From Clostridium sp. CX1 (GTDB lineage Bacteria > Bacillota > Clostridia > Clostridiales > Clostridiaceae): 64,000 nt of DNA. The translations under genes and the position numbers were made by a program. Below, piece after piece: positions 54,570 to 64,000 of this stretch; positions within the stretch are counted from its first letter, which is position 1; the number at the start of each line of letters is the position of its first letter. The notes under the pieces were generated by a model. It saw only the letters and a list, made by a program, of their open reading frames with translations, made no database searches and had not been told where the DNA came from. Location of the stretch: contig NZ_JAODOO010000005.1 in NCBI RefSeq assembly GCF_025398335.1, forward strand, positions 186,001 through 250,000, in the 5' to 3' direction.

Positions 54570-55241
54570 TTATGCGTTAGCTTCTTCCTTACTTTCAGCA
54601 ACCTTTTTAGTAGGAAGTACTTCTCCTTTATATACCCAAACCTTTACGCCTATTTTTCCGTATGTTGTATCTGCTTCTGCAAATCCATAGTCTATATCAG
54701 CTCTAAGTGTTTGTAGTGGAATTGTGCCTTCATGATATGACTCAGTTCTTGCAATTTCTGCTCCGCCAAGTCTTCCTGAACATGCAGTCTTAACTCCCTT
54801 TACACCTGTTTTCATTGCTCTTTGTATTGTTTGTTTCATAGCTCTTCTGAATGAAATTCTCTTTTCAAGTTGTTGAGCTATGTTCTCAGCCATAAGTTGA
54901 GCGTCTCCCTCAGCAGACTTTATTTCAACTATATTTATTAGAACATTTTTATCGCCAACCATTTTCTTAATTTCAGCTTTTAAAGCATCAATTCCTTGGC
55001 CGCCTTTTCCTATAATCATACCTGGCTTAGCAGTATGTATGTTTAATTTAATTCTTTTTGCTGCTCTTTCGATTTGAATTCTTGAAACACCAGCTGAAGC
55101 AGTTCTTTGTTTAACAAATTCTCTAACTTTATTGTCTTCTACTAAATTATTAGCAAAATCCTTACTACCTGCATACCACTTAGCATCCCAATCTTTGATT
55201 ACGCCAACTCTTAAGCCGTGTGGATGTACTTTCTGTCCCAT
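54570..55241 (-). CDS. rpsC: 30S ribosomal protein S3
   Basis: The 223 residues match S3. The KH domain has the GIDALKAEI part next to [12 protein letters not shown] near residue 75; [46 protein letters not shown] is the C-terminal domain. It lines the mRNA entry site. Confidence 0.98.
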   Translation of the reverse strand: MGQKVHPHGLRVGVIKDWDAKWYAGSKDFANNLVEDNKVREFVKQRTASAGVSRIQIERAAKRIKLNIHTAKPGMIIGKGGQGIDALKAEIKKMVGDKNVLINIVEIKSAEGDAQLMAENIAQQLEKRISFRRAMKQTIQRAMKTGVKGVKTACSGRLGGAEIARTESYHEGTIPLQTLRADIDYGFAEADTTYGKIGVKVWVYKGEVLPTKKVAESKEEANA

Positions 55242-55256
55242 CTGTTTCCCTCCTTT

Positions 55257-55592
55257 TTAAGCTCTTTCTCTAACTACTAGAGTTATGTGGCTAGTTCTTT
55301 TCTTTATTCTAAACGCTCTACCTTGAGCATGTGGTCTAAATCTCTTTAATGTTGGACCTTGACCTACATATGCTTCCGCAACATATAAGTTGTTTATATC
55401 TAAATTTAAATTATTTTCCGCATTTGCAACAGCTGATTTTAAAACCTTATTAATAACCTCTGCTGCATCCTTTGGAGTATATTGTAGTATGGCAAAAGCC
55501 TCGTTTACATTCTTACCTCTTATTAAATCAAGAACAATACCTATTTTCATTGAGGACATTCTTATATATTTAGCTATAGCTTTAGCTTCCAT
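55257..55592 (-). CDS. rplV: 50S ribosomal protein L22
   Basis: The 111 residues match L22: [26 protein letters not shown] near the start, SAVANAENN in the middle, and the extended loop [32 protein letters not shown] that lines the exit tunnel. Confidence 0.98.
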   Translation of the reverse strand: MEAKAIAKYIRMSSMKIGIVLDLIRGKNVNEAFAILQYTPKDAAEVINKVLKSAVANAENNLNLDINNLYVAEAYVGQGPTLKRFRPHAQGRAFRIKKRTSHITLVVRERA

Positions 55593-55614
55593 CGTATGTT
55601 ACCTCCTTTCCGCA

Positions 55615-55899
55615 TTATCTTACACGAGATGATTTTTCGTTTTTATCAACGTGTCCTTTATATGTTCTAGTTAGTGCGAACTCACCTAACTTATGTCCCA
55701 CCATATCCTCTGATATATATACAGGAACATGTTTTCTTCCGTCATGTACCGCAATAGTGTGACCTATCATTTGAGGGAATATAGTTGAACTTCTTGACCA
55801 AGTCTTTATAACTTTCTTTTCCCCTGCTTTATTCATTTCATTGATTTTATTTAATAGTCCTTCATGGACAAAAGGTCCTTTTTTAACTGATCTGCTCAC
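55615..55899 (-). CDS. rpsS: 30S ribosomal protein S19
   Basis: The 94 residues match S19: [19 protein letters not shown] at the start, [31 protein letters not shown], and [18 protein letters not shown]. It lies in the head of the small subunit. Confidence 0.98.
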   Translation of the reverse strand: MSRSVKKGPFVHEGLLNKINEMNKAGEKKVIKTWSRSSTIFPQMIGHTIAVHDGRKHVPVYISEDMVGHKLGEFALTRTYKGHVDKNEKSSRVR

Positions 55900-55966
55900 T
55901 TAATTGGCCTCCCTTCATACAATGTGATTAATAGTTAGTGAAGAGAATATAAAATTCTCTTCTAAA

Positions 55967-56797
55967 CTACTTATTTCTTCTCTTAATAATGAATCTATCT
56001 GAATATTTTTTATGTTTTCTTGTTTTGTATCCAAGTGCTGGTTTACCCCATGGAGTAAGTGGACCTGGGTGTCCTATAGGAGATTTACCTTCTCCACCAC
56101 CGTGTGGGTGATCGTTAGGGTTCATTACAGATCCTCTAACTGTTGGTCTTACGCCCATATGTCTCTTTCTTCCAGCTTTACCTATGTTTATGATTTCGTG
56201 TGTTAAATTTGATACTGTTCCTATAGTTGCTCTGCACTCTATTCTAACGTATCTCATTTCTCCACTTGGAAGTCTTAATGTTGCATAGTTGCCATCTTTA
56301 GCCATAAGTTGAGCTGAACTTCCAGCTGCTCTTACAAGCTGACCTCCCTTTCCTGCTGATAATTCAACGTTATGAATTATTGTACCAACAGGTATATTCT
56401 TTATAGGAAGACAGTTACCAACTTTTATATCAGCATCTGCACCTGATACTATAACATCTCCTACTTTTAATCCAACTGGAGCTATTATGTATCTCTTTTC
56501 ACCATCAGCATAAACTACAAGAGCGATATAAGCTGATCTGTTTGGATCATACTCTATTGTAGACACCTTTGCAGGTATGCTATCTTTGTTTCTCTTGAAG
56601 TCTATTATTCTATATTTTTGCTTTGCACCGCCACCGATGTGACGAACTGTTATCTTACCGTTTGCGTTTCTACCACCTGTTCTTTTCTTTGAAACAAGAA
56701 GAGATTTCTCAGGTACATTTGTAGTTATTTCTTCAAAAGTACTCATTGTCATTTGTCTTCTTGAAGGTGTGGTAGGGTTAAAACCTTTAACTGCCAT
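55967..56797 (-). CDS. rplB: 50S ribosomal protein L2
   Basis: L2 is needed for peptidyl transferase function. The 276 residues carry [31 protein letters not shown] near 40, the [23 protein letters not shown] core near 165, and [28 protein letters not shown] near 220 with the conserved histidine. Confidence 0.98.
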   Translation of the reverse strand: MAVKGFNPTTPSRRQMTMSTFEEITTNVPEKSLLVSKKRTGGRNANGKITVRHIGGGAKQKYRIIDFKRNKDSIPAKVSTIEYDPNRSAYIALVVYADGEKRYIIAPVGLKVGDVIVSGADADIKVGNCLPIKNIPVGTIIHNVELSAGKGGQLVRAAGSSAQLMAKDGNYATLRLPSGEMRYVRIECRATIGTVSNLTHEIINIGKAGRKRHMGVRPTVRGSVMNPNDHPHGGGEGKSPIGHPGPLTPWGKPALGYKTRKHKKYSDRFIIKRRNK

Positions 56798-56858
56798 TTC
56801 GGTATTCCCTCCTTTTTATAGCTTATCTGGTACTCAACCAATAAATGCTTTATTTAAA

Positions 56859-57152
56859 TTACATGCCTTCAAAGAACTCAATAGCTTTACTTTCATCTGA
56901 AAGTTTAATTATTGCTTTTTTGTAATCTGGTCTTTTTCCAACATGTACTCCAACTCTCTTAGTCTTACCTAAGTATCTTGCAGTTTTTACATCTTCAACT
57001 TTTACTCCGAAAACTTCTTCTACTGCTCTTTTTATCATAGACTTATTAGCATGTATATCAACTATAAAGGTGTATTTCTTATCACTCATAGAAGCCATAC
57101 TTTTTTCTGTTATAATAGGTCTTCTTATGATATCATAATTAGTTAGCTTCAT
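56859..57152 (-). CDS. rplW: 50S ribosomal protein L23
   Basis: L23 is the docking site for trigger factor and SRP at the tunnel exit. The 97 residues hold [16 protein letters not shown] at the start, [30 protein letters not shown], and [19 protein letters not shown]. Its start overlaps the rplD stop by one base. Confidence 0.98.
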   Translation of the reverse strand: MKLTNYDIIRRPIITEKSMASMSDKKYTFIVDIHANKSMIKRAVEEVFGVKVEDVKTARYLGKTKRVGVHVGKRPDYKKAIIKLSDESKAIEFFEGM

Positions 57153-57772
57153 TATACATACACCTCCTCAATTTTTGATACAGCATCCTTAGTTATTACA
57201 AGATTTTCGTATTTTAATAAATCATATACATTTAAGTTGTTTACAGGTAAAACTGCAACTCCCTCAATGTTTCTTGCTGATTTATATACATTTTCATTTG
57301 ACTCAGCAGTTACTATTAATGTCTTTTTAGTGTTAAGAGCGCTTAACATTTTAACTATTTCTTTTGTCTTAGGAGCATCTAATTCAAGATTTTCTAATAC
57401 AAAAATTTCGTTATCATTAACCTTGCTAGTTAAAGCAGATTTCATAGCTACTCTTCTCATTGATTTTGGAACTGACATTCTATAGCTTCTTGGTTTTACT
57501 GCGAAAACCATACCACCATGTATCCATTGTGGTGCTCTTATTGAACCCTGTCTTGCTCTACCAGTTCCTTTTTGTCTCCAAGGCTTAATTCCGCCTCCAG
57601 AAACTTCAGCTCTAGTTTTAGCTGATTGAGTTCCTTGTCTTTTATTTGCAAGTAAAGCAACAACTACTTGATGTAAAGCATATTGATTTACTTCAGCTCC
57701 GAACACGTTATCTGATAGTTGAACATCTCCAACTTTTTGACCTTCTTTGTTAAATAATCCTACTGTAGGCAT
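57152..57772 (-). CDS. rplD: 50S ribosomal protein L4
   Basis: The 206 residues match L4. The long loop into the exit tunnel is [41 protein letters not shown] near residue 45. In E. coli L4 represses the S10 operon; the structured leader before rpsJ here could serve a comparable purpose, though that is only inference. Confidence 0.98.
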   Translation of the reverse strand: MPTVGLFNKEGQKVGDVQLSDNVFGAEVNQYALHQVVVALLANKRQGTQSAKTRAEVSGGGIKPWRQKGTGRARQGSIRAPQWIHGGMVFAVKPRSYRMSVPKSMRRVAMKSALTSKVNDNEIFVLENLELDAPKTKEIVKMLSALNTKKTLIVTAESNENVYKSARNIEGVAVLPVNNLNVYDLLKYENLVITKDAVSKIEEVYV

Positions 57773-57797
57773 TCTGCATCCTCCTTTCTACCAAAAC

Positions 57798-58427
57798 TTA
57801 AGCCTTAACTGTATTTCTTATCACTACAAATCCTTTGTTAGGTCCTGGTACTCCACCTTTTATTAATATGATGTTTTTCTCAGGCATTACCTTAGCAACT
57901 TGTAGGTTTAATACTGTTGTATTCACATTACCCATATGTCCTGGTAACTTTTTGTTTTTAAATGTTCTTGATGGACTTGATGACGCTCCCATAGAACCAA
58001 CTGCTCTATGGAATTTAGATCCGTGGGACATAGGTCCTCTGTGACCATTCCATCTCTTGATTGTACCTTGGAATCCCTTACCTTTAGATATTCCAGAAAC
58101 ATCAATTTTTTCTCCAGCTGCAAATACATCTGCTTTTATTTCTTGACCAACTTCATATGAAGTTATGTCTTCAAGTCTAAATTCTCTTACAAATCTCTTT
58201 AGTGAAACACCTGCTTTAGCAAAATGTCCCTTTCTTGGCTTGTTAACAAGCTTTTCTCTTATATCATCAAATCCTACCTGTATAGCATCATAACCATCTT
58301 TTTCAACAGTTTTCTTTTGAACAACTACACATGGGCCTGCTTCGATTACTGTAACAGGAATTATTTTTCCATTTTCATCGAATATTTGAGTCATACCAAG
58401 TTTTCTACCTAGTATAGCTTTTTTCAT
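57798..58427 (-). CDS. rplC: 50S ribosomal protein L3
   Basis: The 209 residues start [20 protein letters not shown] at 58427 behind GAGGAGG; the frame to 58448 has no start signal. [54 protein letters not shown] is the loop near the peptidyl transferase centre. Confidence 0.98.
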   Translation of the reverse strand: MKKAILGRKLGMTQIFDENGKIIPVTVIEAGPCVVVQKKTVEKDGYDAIQVGFDDIREKLVNKPRKGHFAKAGVSLKRFVREFRLEDITSYEVGQEIKADVFAAGEKIDVSGISKGKGFQGTIKRWNGHRGPMSHGSKFHRAVGSMGASSSPSRTFKNKKLPGHMGNVNTTVLNLQVAKVMPEKNIILIKGGVPGPNKGFVVIRNTVKA

Positions 58428-58501
58428 TATCTTGCACCTCCTCAACATATTAGCGGATCGACTTAACGATCATAATAGTTAGTAATAGTTATCTATTACA
58501 A

Positions 58502-58810
58502 TTATAGTTTTATTTCAATATCAACACCTGCTGGTAAATCTAATCTCATTAGCGCATCAACAGTCTTTGGTGATGGGCTTATTATATCTATAAGTCTCTT
58601 GTGAGTTCTTATTTCGAACTGCTCTCTTGAATCTTTGTACTTGTGTACAGCTCTTAAGACTGTTATAACATCTTTCTCTGTTGGTAGAGGTACTGGACCT
58701 GCCACCTTTGCTCCAGTTGATTTTGCAGTCTCAACAATTTTCTCAGCTGATTGATCTAATATATTGTGATCAAAAGCTTTTAATCTAATTCTGATTTTTT
58801 GTTTTGCCAT
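58502..58810 (-). CDS. rpsJ: 30S ribosomal protein S10
   Basis: The 102 residues start [30 protein letters not shown] at 58810 behind AAGGAGG; a longer frame to 58915 runs through the structured leader and is rejected. [32 protein letters not shown] is conserved; S10 is also the NusE elongation factor. It opens the S10-spc-alpha supercluster. Confidence 0.98.
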   Translation of the reverse strand: MAKQKIRIRLKAFDHNILDQSAEKIVETAKSTGAKVAGPVPLPTEKDVITVLRAVHKYKDSREQFEIRTHKRLIDIISPSPKTVDALMRLDLPAGVDIEIKL

Positions 58811-59019
58811 TACTATTTCCCTCCTTTTCATGCACGCTTTACTTCCTACGTACAACAGCGGATGTATTCTGTAAACTGTTCCGGGTGTTGCGTAATTTTT
58901 TTTAAAGCACCCCAATAAACAAAACCACCGTCGCCTGGTTCAAGACCCTAGCATACTCAGCTAAGAATTACCCGGAAGCCCGGCAACCTCTTGCCTCATC
59001 GCTGTTACCATTTTACAAC
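58811..59019 (-). ncRNA. Structured 5' leader of the S10 operon
   Basis: About 205 nt lie between the predicted transcription start (near 59019) and rpsJ. They are richer in G+C than the flanks and fold into several stems on the minus strand. GGCAA-GAGG-TTGCC (near 58994-58981) and CCGG-GCTT-CCGG come first. A larger hairpin GGGTG...CACCC follows around 58910-58880, and AACAG...CTGTT lies nearer the gene. No protein frame here has a start signal. It is probably an autoregulatory ribosomal protein leader; I do not recognise it as the proteobacterial L4-binding leader. Confidence 0.7.
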
Positions 59020-59025
59020 TTCTTA

Positions 59026-59054
59026 ATTATACAATATATTTTTATTTTTGACAA
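59026..59054 (-). promoter_or_regulatory. Sigma-A promoter of the S10 supercluster
   Basis: TTGTCA (59054-59049), a 17-nt A+T-rich spacer and a perfect TATAAT (59031-59026). It lies 61 bp beyond the tuf terminator, so the S10 cluster is transcribed separately from tuf. A run of A/T before -35 could act as an UP element. Confidence 0.85.
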
Positions 59055-59115
59055 GCATAAATTTTAATTAATAAATAATTAATTAATTGCCAATTATTTA
59101 TTAATTAATTTTATA

Positions 59116-59143
59116 AAAAGGAAAGAGCGTCCTCTTTCCTTTT
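59116..59143 (-). terminator. Rho-independent terminator of tuf
   Basis: A perfect 12-bp stem AAAAGGAAAGAG (59116-59127) with CTCTTTCCTTTT (59132-59143), tetraloop CGTC read on plus, then TTATAAAATT on the minus strand. Confidence 0.92.
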
Positions 59144-59182
59144 ATATTTTAAAGGCCTTTAAAAATTAAAAACAACTTATAA

Positions 59183-60376
59183 TTACTCTTCTATTTTAGA
59201 AACAACTCCTGAACCTACAGTTCTTCCGCCTTCTCTTATAGCAAATCTTAATCCTTCATCCATTGCTACTGGAGTGATTAATTCAACTTTCATGTCTATG
59301 TGGTCTCCAGGCATAACCATTTCCATTCCTTCTGGTAATTTGATTGATCCTGTAACGTCTGTTGTTCTGAAGTAGAACTGTGGTCTATATCCATCGAAGA
59401 ATGGAGTGTGTCTTCCACCTTCTTCTTTTTTTAGTACGTATACTTGACCTACGAACTTCTTATGTGGATGTACTGAACCTGGTTTTGCTAATACTTGACC
59501 TCTTTCGATATCATCTCTTTGAACACCTCTTAATAATGCTCCGATGTTATCTCCTGCCATCGCTTGATCAAGAAGCTTTCTGAACATTTCTACTCCTGTA
59601 CATACAGTTTTGCCCTTTTCTTCTTTTATTCCTACGATTTCTACTTCGTCTCCAACTTTTAATATTCCACTTTCAACTCTTCCAGTTGCAACTGTTCCTC
59701 TTCCTGTTATTGTGAATACATCTTCTACAGGCATTAAGAATGCTTTGTCAGTTGCTCTTTCTGGAGTTGGAATGTAGCTGTCTACTGCAGCCATTAAGTC
59801 CATTATTGGTTTTATTGCTTCTTCATCTGTTGGGTTTTCTAATGCTTTTAATGCTGATCCAGCTACGATTGGAGTATCATCTCCTGGGAAGTTGTACTCG
59901 CTTAATAATTCTCTAACTTCCATTTCTACTAATTCTAATAATTCTGCATCGTCTACCATGTCAGCTTTATTTAAGAATACTACTATGTAGTCAACACCAA
60001 CTCTTGATGCTAGTAGTATGTGCTCTCTTGTTTGTGGCATTGGACCATCTGCTGCACTTACAACTAAGATAGCTCCATCCATCTGTGCTGCTCCTGTTAT
60101 CATGTTCTTAACATAGTCAGCGTGTCCTGGACAATCAACGTGTGCATAGTGTCTGTTTTCTGTTTCATATTCAACGTGTGCTGTGTTGATTGTGATTCCT
60201 CTTTCTCTTTCTTCTGGTGCTTTATCTATTGCTGCATAATCAAATGCTTCTGCAAATCCCTTTTTTGATAATACTGTTGTTATTGCTGCTGTTAATGTTG
60301 TTTTACCGTGGTCTACGTGTCCTATTGTTCCTATGTTTACGTGTGGTTTGTTTCTTTCAAATTTTGCTTTTGACAT
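59183..60376 (-). CDS. tuf: Elongation factor Tu
   Basis: EF-Tu carries aminoacyl-tRNA to the ribosome. The 397 residues include the G1 loop [14 protein letters not shown] at 18-31, the switch I segment [27 protein letters not shown] near 80 and NKADMVDD near 135. Domains II and III follow ([38 protein letters not shown]). It follows fusA by 40 bp and ends the str operon. Confidence 0.99.
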   Translation of the reverse strand: MSKAKFERNKPHVNIGTIGHVDHGKTTLTAAITTVLSKKGFAEAFDYAAIDKAPEERERGITINTAHVEYETENRHYAHVDCPGHADYVKNMITGAAQMDGAILVVSAADGPMPQTREHILLASRVGVDYIVVFLNKADMVDDAELLELVEMEVRELLSEYNFPGDDTPIVAGSALKALENPTDEEAIKPIMDLMAAVDSYIPTPERATDKAFLMPVEDVFTITGRGTVATGRVESGILKVGDEVEIVGIKEEKGKTVCTGVEMFRKLLDQAMAGDNIGALLRGVQRDDIERGQVLAKPGSVHPHKKFVGQVYVLKKEEGGRHTPFFDGYRPQFYFRTTDVTGSIKLPEGMEMVMPGDHIDMKVELITPVAMDEGLRFAIREGGRTVGSGVVSKIEE

Positions 60377-60416
60377 TTTATTATTCCTCCTTAAATGTAG
60401 TAATCTATTTTATTAA

Positions 60417-62486
60417 TTAAGCATTTCTGCTTCCTGCTACTTGCTCTTGTATACTCTTTGGCACTTCTTCATAGTGATCAAATACCATTGAGTAAACACC
60501 TCTACCTTGAGTTCTTGATCTTAATGTTGTAGCATAACCAAACATCTCTGAAAGTGGTACGAATGATCTAATAACTTGAGCACCAGCTCTAGCTTCCATT
60601 CCTTCAATTCTACCTCTTCTTGAGTTAATGTCACCCATTACATCACCCATATACTCTTCAGGCACTATAACCTCAACCTTCATCATAGGCTCTAGTAATA
60701 CTGGCTCTGCTTTTGCCATTGCATTCTTAAATGCCATAGATCCAGCAATTTTAAATGCCATTTCTGATGAGTCAACATCGTGGTATGATCCATCAACTAA
60801 TTTAATCTTAAAGTTGATAACAGGATATCCTGCGATTATACCGCTGTCCGCAGCCTCTTGTATTCCATTATCAATTGGTGAAATGTATTCCTTAGGAATA
60901 GCTCCTCCAACGATAGCATTTTCAAATGAATATTCTCCTTCTGTTGGAATCATTTCTATCCAACAGTGACCGTATTGACCACGTCCACCAGACTGTCTAA
61001 CAAACTTACCTTCAGCTTTAATAGCTTTTCTGATTGTTTCTTTGTAAGCAACCTGTGGCTTACCAACGTTACACTCAACTTTAAATTCTCTTTGAAGTCT
61101 GTCAACAATTATTTCAAGGTGAAGCTCACCCATACCAGATATAATTGTTTGACCAGTTTCTTGGTTAGTAAATGTTTTAAATGTTGGATCCTCTTCAGCA
61201 AGTTTTGCTAAAGCAATACCCATCTTTTCTTGACCAGCTTTAGTTTTTGGCTCTATAGCAACATCTATAACTGGATCTGGGAATTCCATGCTCTCAAGTA
61301 TAATCGGAGCTGATTCATCACAAAGTGTATTACCAGTAGTTGTTTCCTTTAATCCGATTATAGCTCCTAAATCACCTGCACGAAGTTCTTCAACCTCTTG
61401 TCTGTGATTAGCGTGCATTTTAACAATTCTTCCTATTCTCTCTTTTTTACCTTTTGTTGAGTTAAGTACATAAGTACCGCTCTTAACTACACCTGAGTAT
61501 ATTCTCGCGAATGCTAACTTACCAACGAATGGGTCAGTTGCAATCTTAAATGCTAATGCTGACATTGGAGCATTATCATCTGCTGGTCTTTCGTCTTCTG
61601 CACCAGTATCTGGGTTAGTTCCTTGTATAGCTGGGATATCTAATGGTGATGGCATGTATGCAACTACAGCATCGATCATTGGTTGAACACCCTTGTTCTT
61701 ATATGATGATCCACATACTACTGGTACTATAGCATTAGCTATAACACCTTTTCTAAGTCCTAATACTATTTCTTCTTCTGTGAACTCTTCGCCTTCAAGA
61801 TATTTCATCATTAACTCTTCATCTTGTTCAGCTACTGCTTCAAGTAAAGCTGTTCTGTATTCTGCAGCCTTATCTTTTAATTCAGCTGGTATTTCAACTG
61901 AGTCCATAACTGTTCCTAAATCATCTTCGTATATTATGGCTTCATTTTTAACAAGATCTATAATTCCTTTAAATTGGTCTTCAGCTCCTACTGGAATCTG
62001 AATTGGAATTGCATTACAGTGTAATCTATCTCTTAATGTGTTAACACACATGTAGAAGTCAGCACCTGTAGAGTCCATTTTATTTACATATACCATTCTT
62101 GGTACTTTGTAATTGTCTGCCTGTCTCCATACAGTTTCAGTTTGCGGTTCAACTCCGCTCTTTGCGTCTAATACAGTAACTGATCCGTCAAGAACTCTTA
62201 ATGATCTTTCAACCTCTACTGTAAAATCCACGTGTCCTGGTGTATCTATTATGTTTATCGCATAACCTTTCCATTGACAGAAAGTTGCTGCTGAAGTTAT
62301 AGTTATTCCTCTTTCTTGCTCTTGAACCATCCAGTCCATTGTTGCAGCACCTTCGTGAACCTCACCTATTTTGTGAGTCTTTCCTGTGTAGAAAAGTATA
62401 CGTTCAGTTGTCGTAGTTTTTCCAGCATCGATGTGAGCCATAATACCGATGTTACGGAATTTCTCTAATGGATATTCTCTTCCCAC
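60417..62486 (-). CDS. fusA: Elongation factor G
   Basis: EF-G drives translocation with GTP. The 689 residues include [13 protein letters not shown] near 17, [21 protein letters not shown] near 83, and [10 protein letters not shown] near 137. Domain IV carries [15 protein letters not shown] near 510, and domain V ends in the [17 protein letters not shown] tail. It stands in the rpsL-rpsG-fusA-tuf str operon. Confidence 0.99.
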   Translation of the reverse strand: MGREYPLEKFRNIGIMAHIDAGKTTTTERILFYTGKTHKIGEVHEGAATMDWMVQEQERGITITSAATFCQWKGYAINIIDTPGHVDFTVEVERSLRVLDGSVTVLDAKSGVEPQTETVWRQADNYKVPRMVYVNKMDSTGADFYMCVNTLRDRLHCNAIPIQIPVGAEDQFKGIIDLVKNEAIIYEDDLGTVMDSVEIPAELKDKAAEYRTALLEAVAEQDEELMMKYLEGEEFTEEEIVLGLRKGVIANAIVPVVCGSSYKNKGVQPMIDAVVAYMPSPLDIPAIQGTNPDTGAEDERPADDNAPMSALAFKIATDPFVGKLAFARIYSGVVKSGTYVLNSTKGKKERIGRIVKMHANHRQEVEELRAGDLGAIIGLKETTTGNTLCDESAPIILESMEFPDPVIDVAIEPKTKAGQEKMGIALAKLAEEDPTFKTFTNQETGQTIISGMGELHLEIIVDRLQREFKVECNVGKPQVAYKETIRKAIKAEGKFVRQSGGRGQYGHCWIEMIPTEGEYSFENAIVGGAIPKEYISPIDNGIQEAADSGIIAGYPVINFKIKLVDGSYHDVDSSEMAFKIAGSMAFKNAMAKAEPVLLEPMMKVEVIVPEEYMGDVMGDINSRRGRIEGMEARAGAQVIRSFVPLSEMFGYATTLRSRTQGRGVYSMVFDHYEEVPKSIQEQVAGSRNA

Positions 62487-62523
62487 TTAAATTTCCTCCT
62501 TTTACGTATGAATTTTAAATTTG

Positions 62524-62558
62524 ACAAAACTGTTTTGGTAACTCCAAAACAGTTTTGT
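62524..62558 (-). other. Perfect 15-bp hairpin between rpsG and fusA
   Basis: ACAAAACTGTTTTGG (62524-62538) and CCAAAACAGTTTTGT (62544-62558) pair without mismatch around TAACT. It begins 4 bp after the rpsG stop codon. The following minus-strand bases (CAAATTTAAAATTC) are not a U-run, so it is probably a processing or attenuation element and not a full terminator. Confidence 0.65.
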
Positions 62559-62562
62559 GATA

Positions 62563-63099
<537 letters not shown>

Positions 63100-63208
63100 T
63101 TATAGTACATTTAACCGCAAAGTGCTTTGTACTTCTGCAAATTATCTATAAATCTATATATAAATGCTGAAGACGCAGCACTACTTTTCAACTTAATTTG
63201 ACCAAATC

Positions 63209-63586
63209 TTATTTTTGTTTTGGTCTCTTAGCACCATATTTTGATCTTGATTGTAATCTGTTAGCTACTCCAGCTGAGTCTAATGCTCCTCTAACTATGT
63301 GGTATCTAACACCTGGAAGGTCTTTAACTCTTCCTCCTCTTATAAGAACAACGCTGTGCTCTTGTAAGTTGTGACCTACACCTGGAATGTACGCAGTTAC
63401 TTCAAATCCATTTGTTAGTCTAACTCTAGCGATTTTTCTTAACGCTGAGTTTGGCTTCTTAGGCGTTGTAGTTTTTACTACTGTACAAACTCCTCTCTTT
63501 TGAGGACATTCCTTTAATGCTGGTGCTGTTGATTTTGTACCTATTGTCTTTCTGCCTTTTCTTACTAATTGGCTTATAGTTGGCAT
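63209..63586 (-). CDS. rpsL: 30S ribosomal protein S12
   Basis: The 125 residues match S12: [24 protein letters not shown] at the start, [62 protein letters not shown], and the end [12 protein letters not shown]. The two lysines at the streptomycin resistance positions (in PKKPNS and GRVKDLPG) are wild type. A 175-bp gap without a clear terminator separates it from rpsG. Confidence 0.98.
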   Translation of the reverse strand: MPTISQLVRKGRKTIGTKSTAPALKECPQKRGVCTVVKTTTPKKPNSALRKIARVRLTNGFEVTAYIPGVGHNLQEHSVVLIRGGRVKDLPGVRYHIVRGALDSAGVANRLQSRSKYGAKRPKQK

Positions 63587-63699
63587 ATCTACACCTCCTT
63601 TAAAGATATGAATTAAATTAGTATTAAACTAATTTAATAACTAAATTGTAACACTTTATTTATGTTAAATAATATCTGTAAGCTTCTTTATTAAGAAAA

Positions 63700-63942
63700 C
63701 TAGTCGTTTAGCACTGCGGCTGTAGCCGCACCAACATCTATCCCGCAAAGTTTTCCTAATTCTTTCATCGTGTCTATATATAGTACACTTTGGGAATTCT
63801 CATCAACTAATACTTTTACCGACTGTATCAACTTATCATCAGCATCCTTAGCTATATAAACAGTTTTAGCAGCATTATTTTTAATAGCTTTTACTGTTTG
63901 TTTAACACCAACAACTTTGTTTCCCTCAAGTCTGCAAATCAT
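63700..63942 (-). CDS. L7Ae/YbxF-like K-turn-binding ribosomal protein
   Basis: The 80 residues are in the short L7Ae/L30e/YbxF form: a central VGVKQTVKAIKNNAAKTVYIAKDADDKL segment that binds kink-turn RNA, then LYIDTMKELGKLCGIDVGAATAAVL. B. subtilis YbxF (RplGB) in the same place before rpsL binds K-turns. The start at 63942 follows GGGGGAGCGG. It normally follows rpoC, which should lie just beyond the window. Confidence 0.9.
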   Translation of the reverse strand: MICRLEGNKVVGVKQTVKAIKNNAAKTVYIAKDADDKLIQSVKVLVDENSQSVLYIDTMKELGKLCGIDVGAATAAVLND

Positions 63943-63970
63943 AATCTCCGCTCCCCCTTACAGTGTTATA

Positions 63971-63994
63971 GAGACAAAGCTGAAACTTTGCCTC
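63971..63994. other. Short hairpin near the right edge
   Basis: GAGACAAAG pairs with CTTTGCCTC (one wobble or mismatch) around six bases, directly before the L7Ae-like gene. There is no U-run; it may be a leader element of that gene, or the window edge may hide its partner. Confidence 0.35.
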
Positions 63995-64000
63995 CATCAA

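Noticed and set aside
58502-58915. Extended S10 reading frame with 35 extra N-terminal residues.
   Set aside because: The extra part runs through the structured leader and the AAGGAGG site; the family protein begins [10 protein letters not shown].
58920-59010. tRNA-like or T-box-like character of the G+C-rich block before rpsJ.
   Set aside because: No acceptor or anticodon arrangement, no T-box AGGGTGGNACCGCG motif and no terminator; a ribosomal leader is the better reading.

Overview
The window is one continuous stretch of low-GC chromosome whose gene content and order point to a strict anaerobe of the genus Clostridium in the narrow sense (cluster I). The signs are the A+T-rich intergenic DNA, strong GGAGG ribosome binding sites, a glmS ribozyme, a ptb-buk pair, a reverse rubrerythrin, the coenzyme B12-dependent glutamate mutase/methylaspartase pathway and a Clostridium-type S10-spc-alpha ribosomal supercluster. 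Species cannot be fixed from the sequence alone; the glutamate pathway recalls C. tetani, C. cochlearium and C. tetanomorphum. Almost every gene lies on the minus strand. Only a cell-wall hydrolase (15566-16093) and a sigma-54 activator (21913-23916) are on the plus strand. I see no rRNA, tRNA, CRISPR array, phage or insertion sequence.

Positions 1-17500 hold cell-envelope and energy genes: a truncated reverse rubrerythrin, a YczE/YitT-like membrane protein, glmS with its self-cleaving ribozyme leader, glmM, a four-subunit 2-oxoacid:ferredoxin oxidoreductase, a P-loop ATPase, butyrate kinase and phosphotransbutyrylase, an FAD-dependent oxidoreductase, then cdaR and cdaA (cyclic-di-AMP synthesis). 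Across from cdaA a c-di-AMP (ydaO/yuaA) riboswitch precedes a SleB-like cell-wall hydrolase. A thioredoxin and a thioredoxin reductase that lacks the NADPH motifs follow. Positions 17600-24800 hold a lipoprotein and two membrane-anchored TPR proteins around the PTS pair: Enzyme I (ptsI) and a divergent sigma-54 activator that carries an N-terminal HPr domain with His15 intact. ptsI has a near-consensus -24/-12 promoter, and three copies of the inverted repeat TTGATAA-N3-TTATCAA lie between the two genes. This looks like a self-contained phosphorelay-controlled circuit and is the most interesting object in the window.

Positions 24896-37705 form one glutamate-fermentation operon read leftward: GntR-type regulator, glutamate mutase S, MutL, glutamate mutase E, methylaspartase, two subunits of a class I hydro-lyase (best read as mesaconase), the gamma, beta and alpha subunits of a citrate-lyase-type enzyme (best read as citramalate lyase), then its ligase CitC and the prosthetic-group enzymes CitX and CitG. 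Together they turn glutamate into ammonia, acetate and pyruvate; pyruvate can then feed the ptb-buk butyrate branch.

From 38004 to the right end is the translation block: cwlD, rpsI-rplM, truA, the ECF transporter core, rplQ-rpoA-rpsD-rpsK-rpsM-rpmJ-infA, a KOW protein, map, adk, secY, the spc and S10 clusters, tuf, fusA, rpsG, rpsL and an L7Ae-like protein. Structured leaders are visible before rpsJ, rpsM and rplM, and a perfect 15-bp hairpin lies between rpsG and fusA. For many genes the longest open frame begins upstream of the true start, because the Shine-Dalgarno sequence itself (for example GTG GAG or TTG AAA GGA GGG) reads as codons. I moved those starts to the codon placed 5-9 nt after the Shine-Dalgarno sequence.
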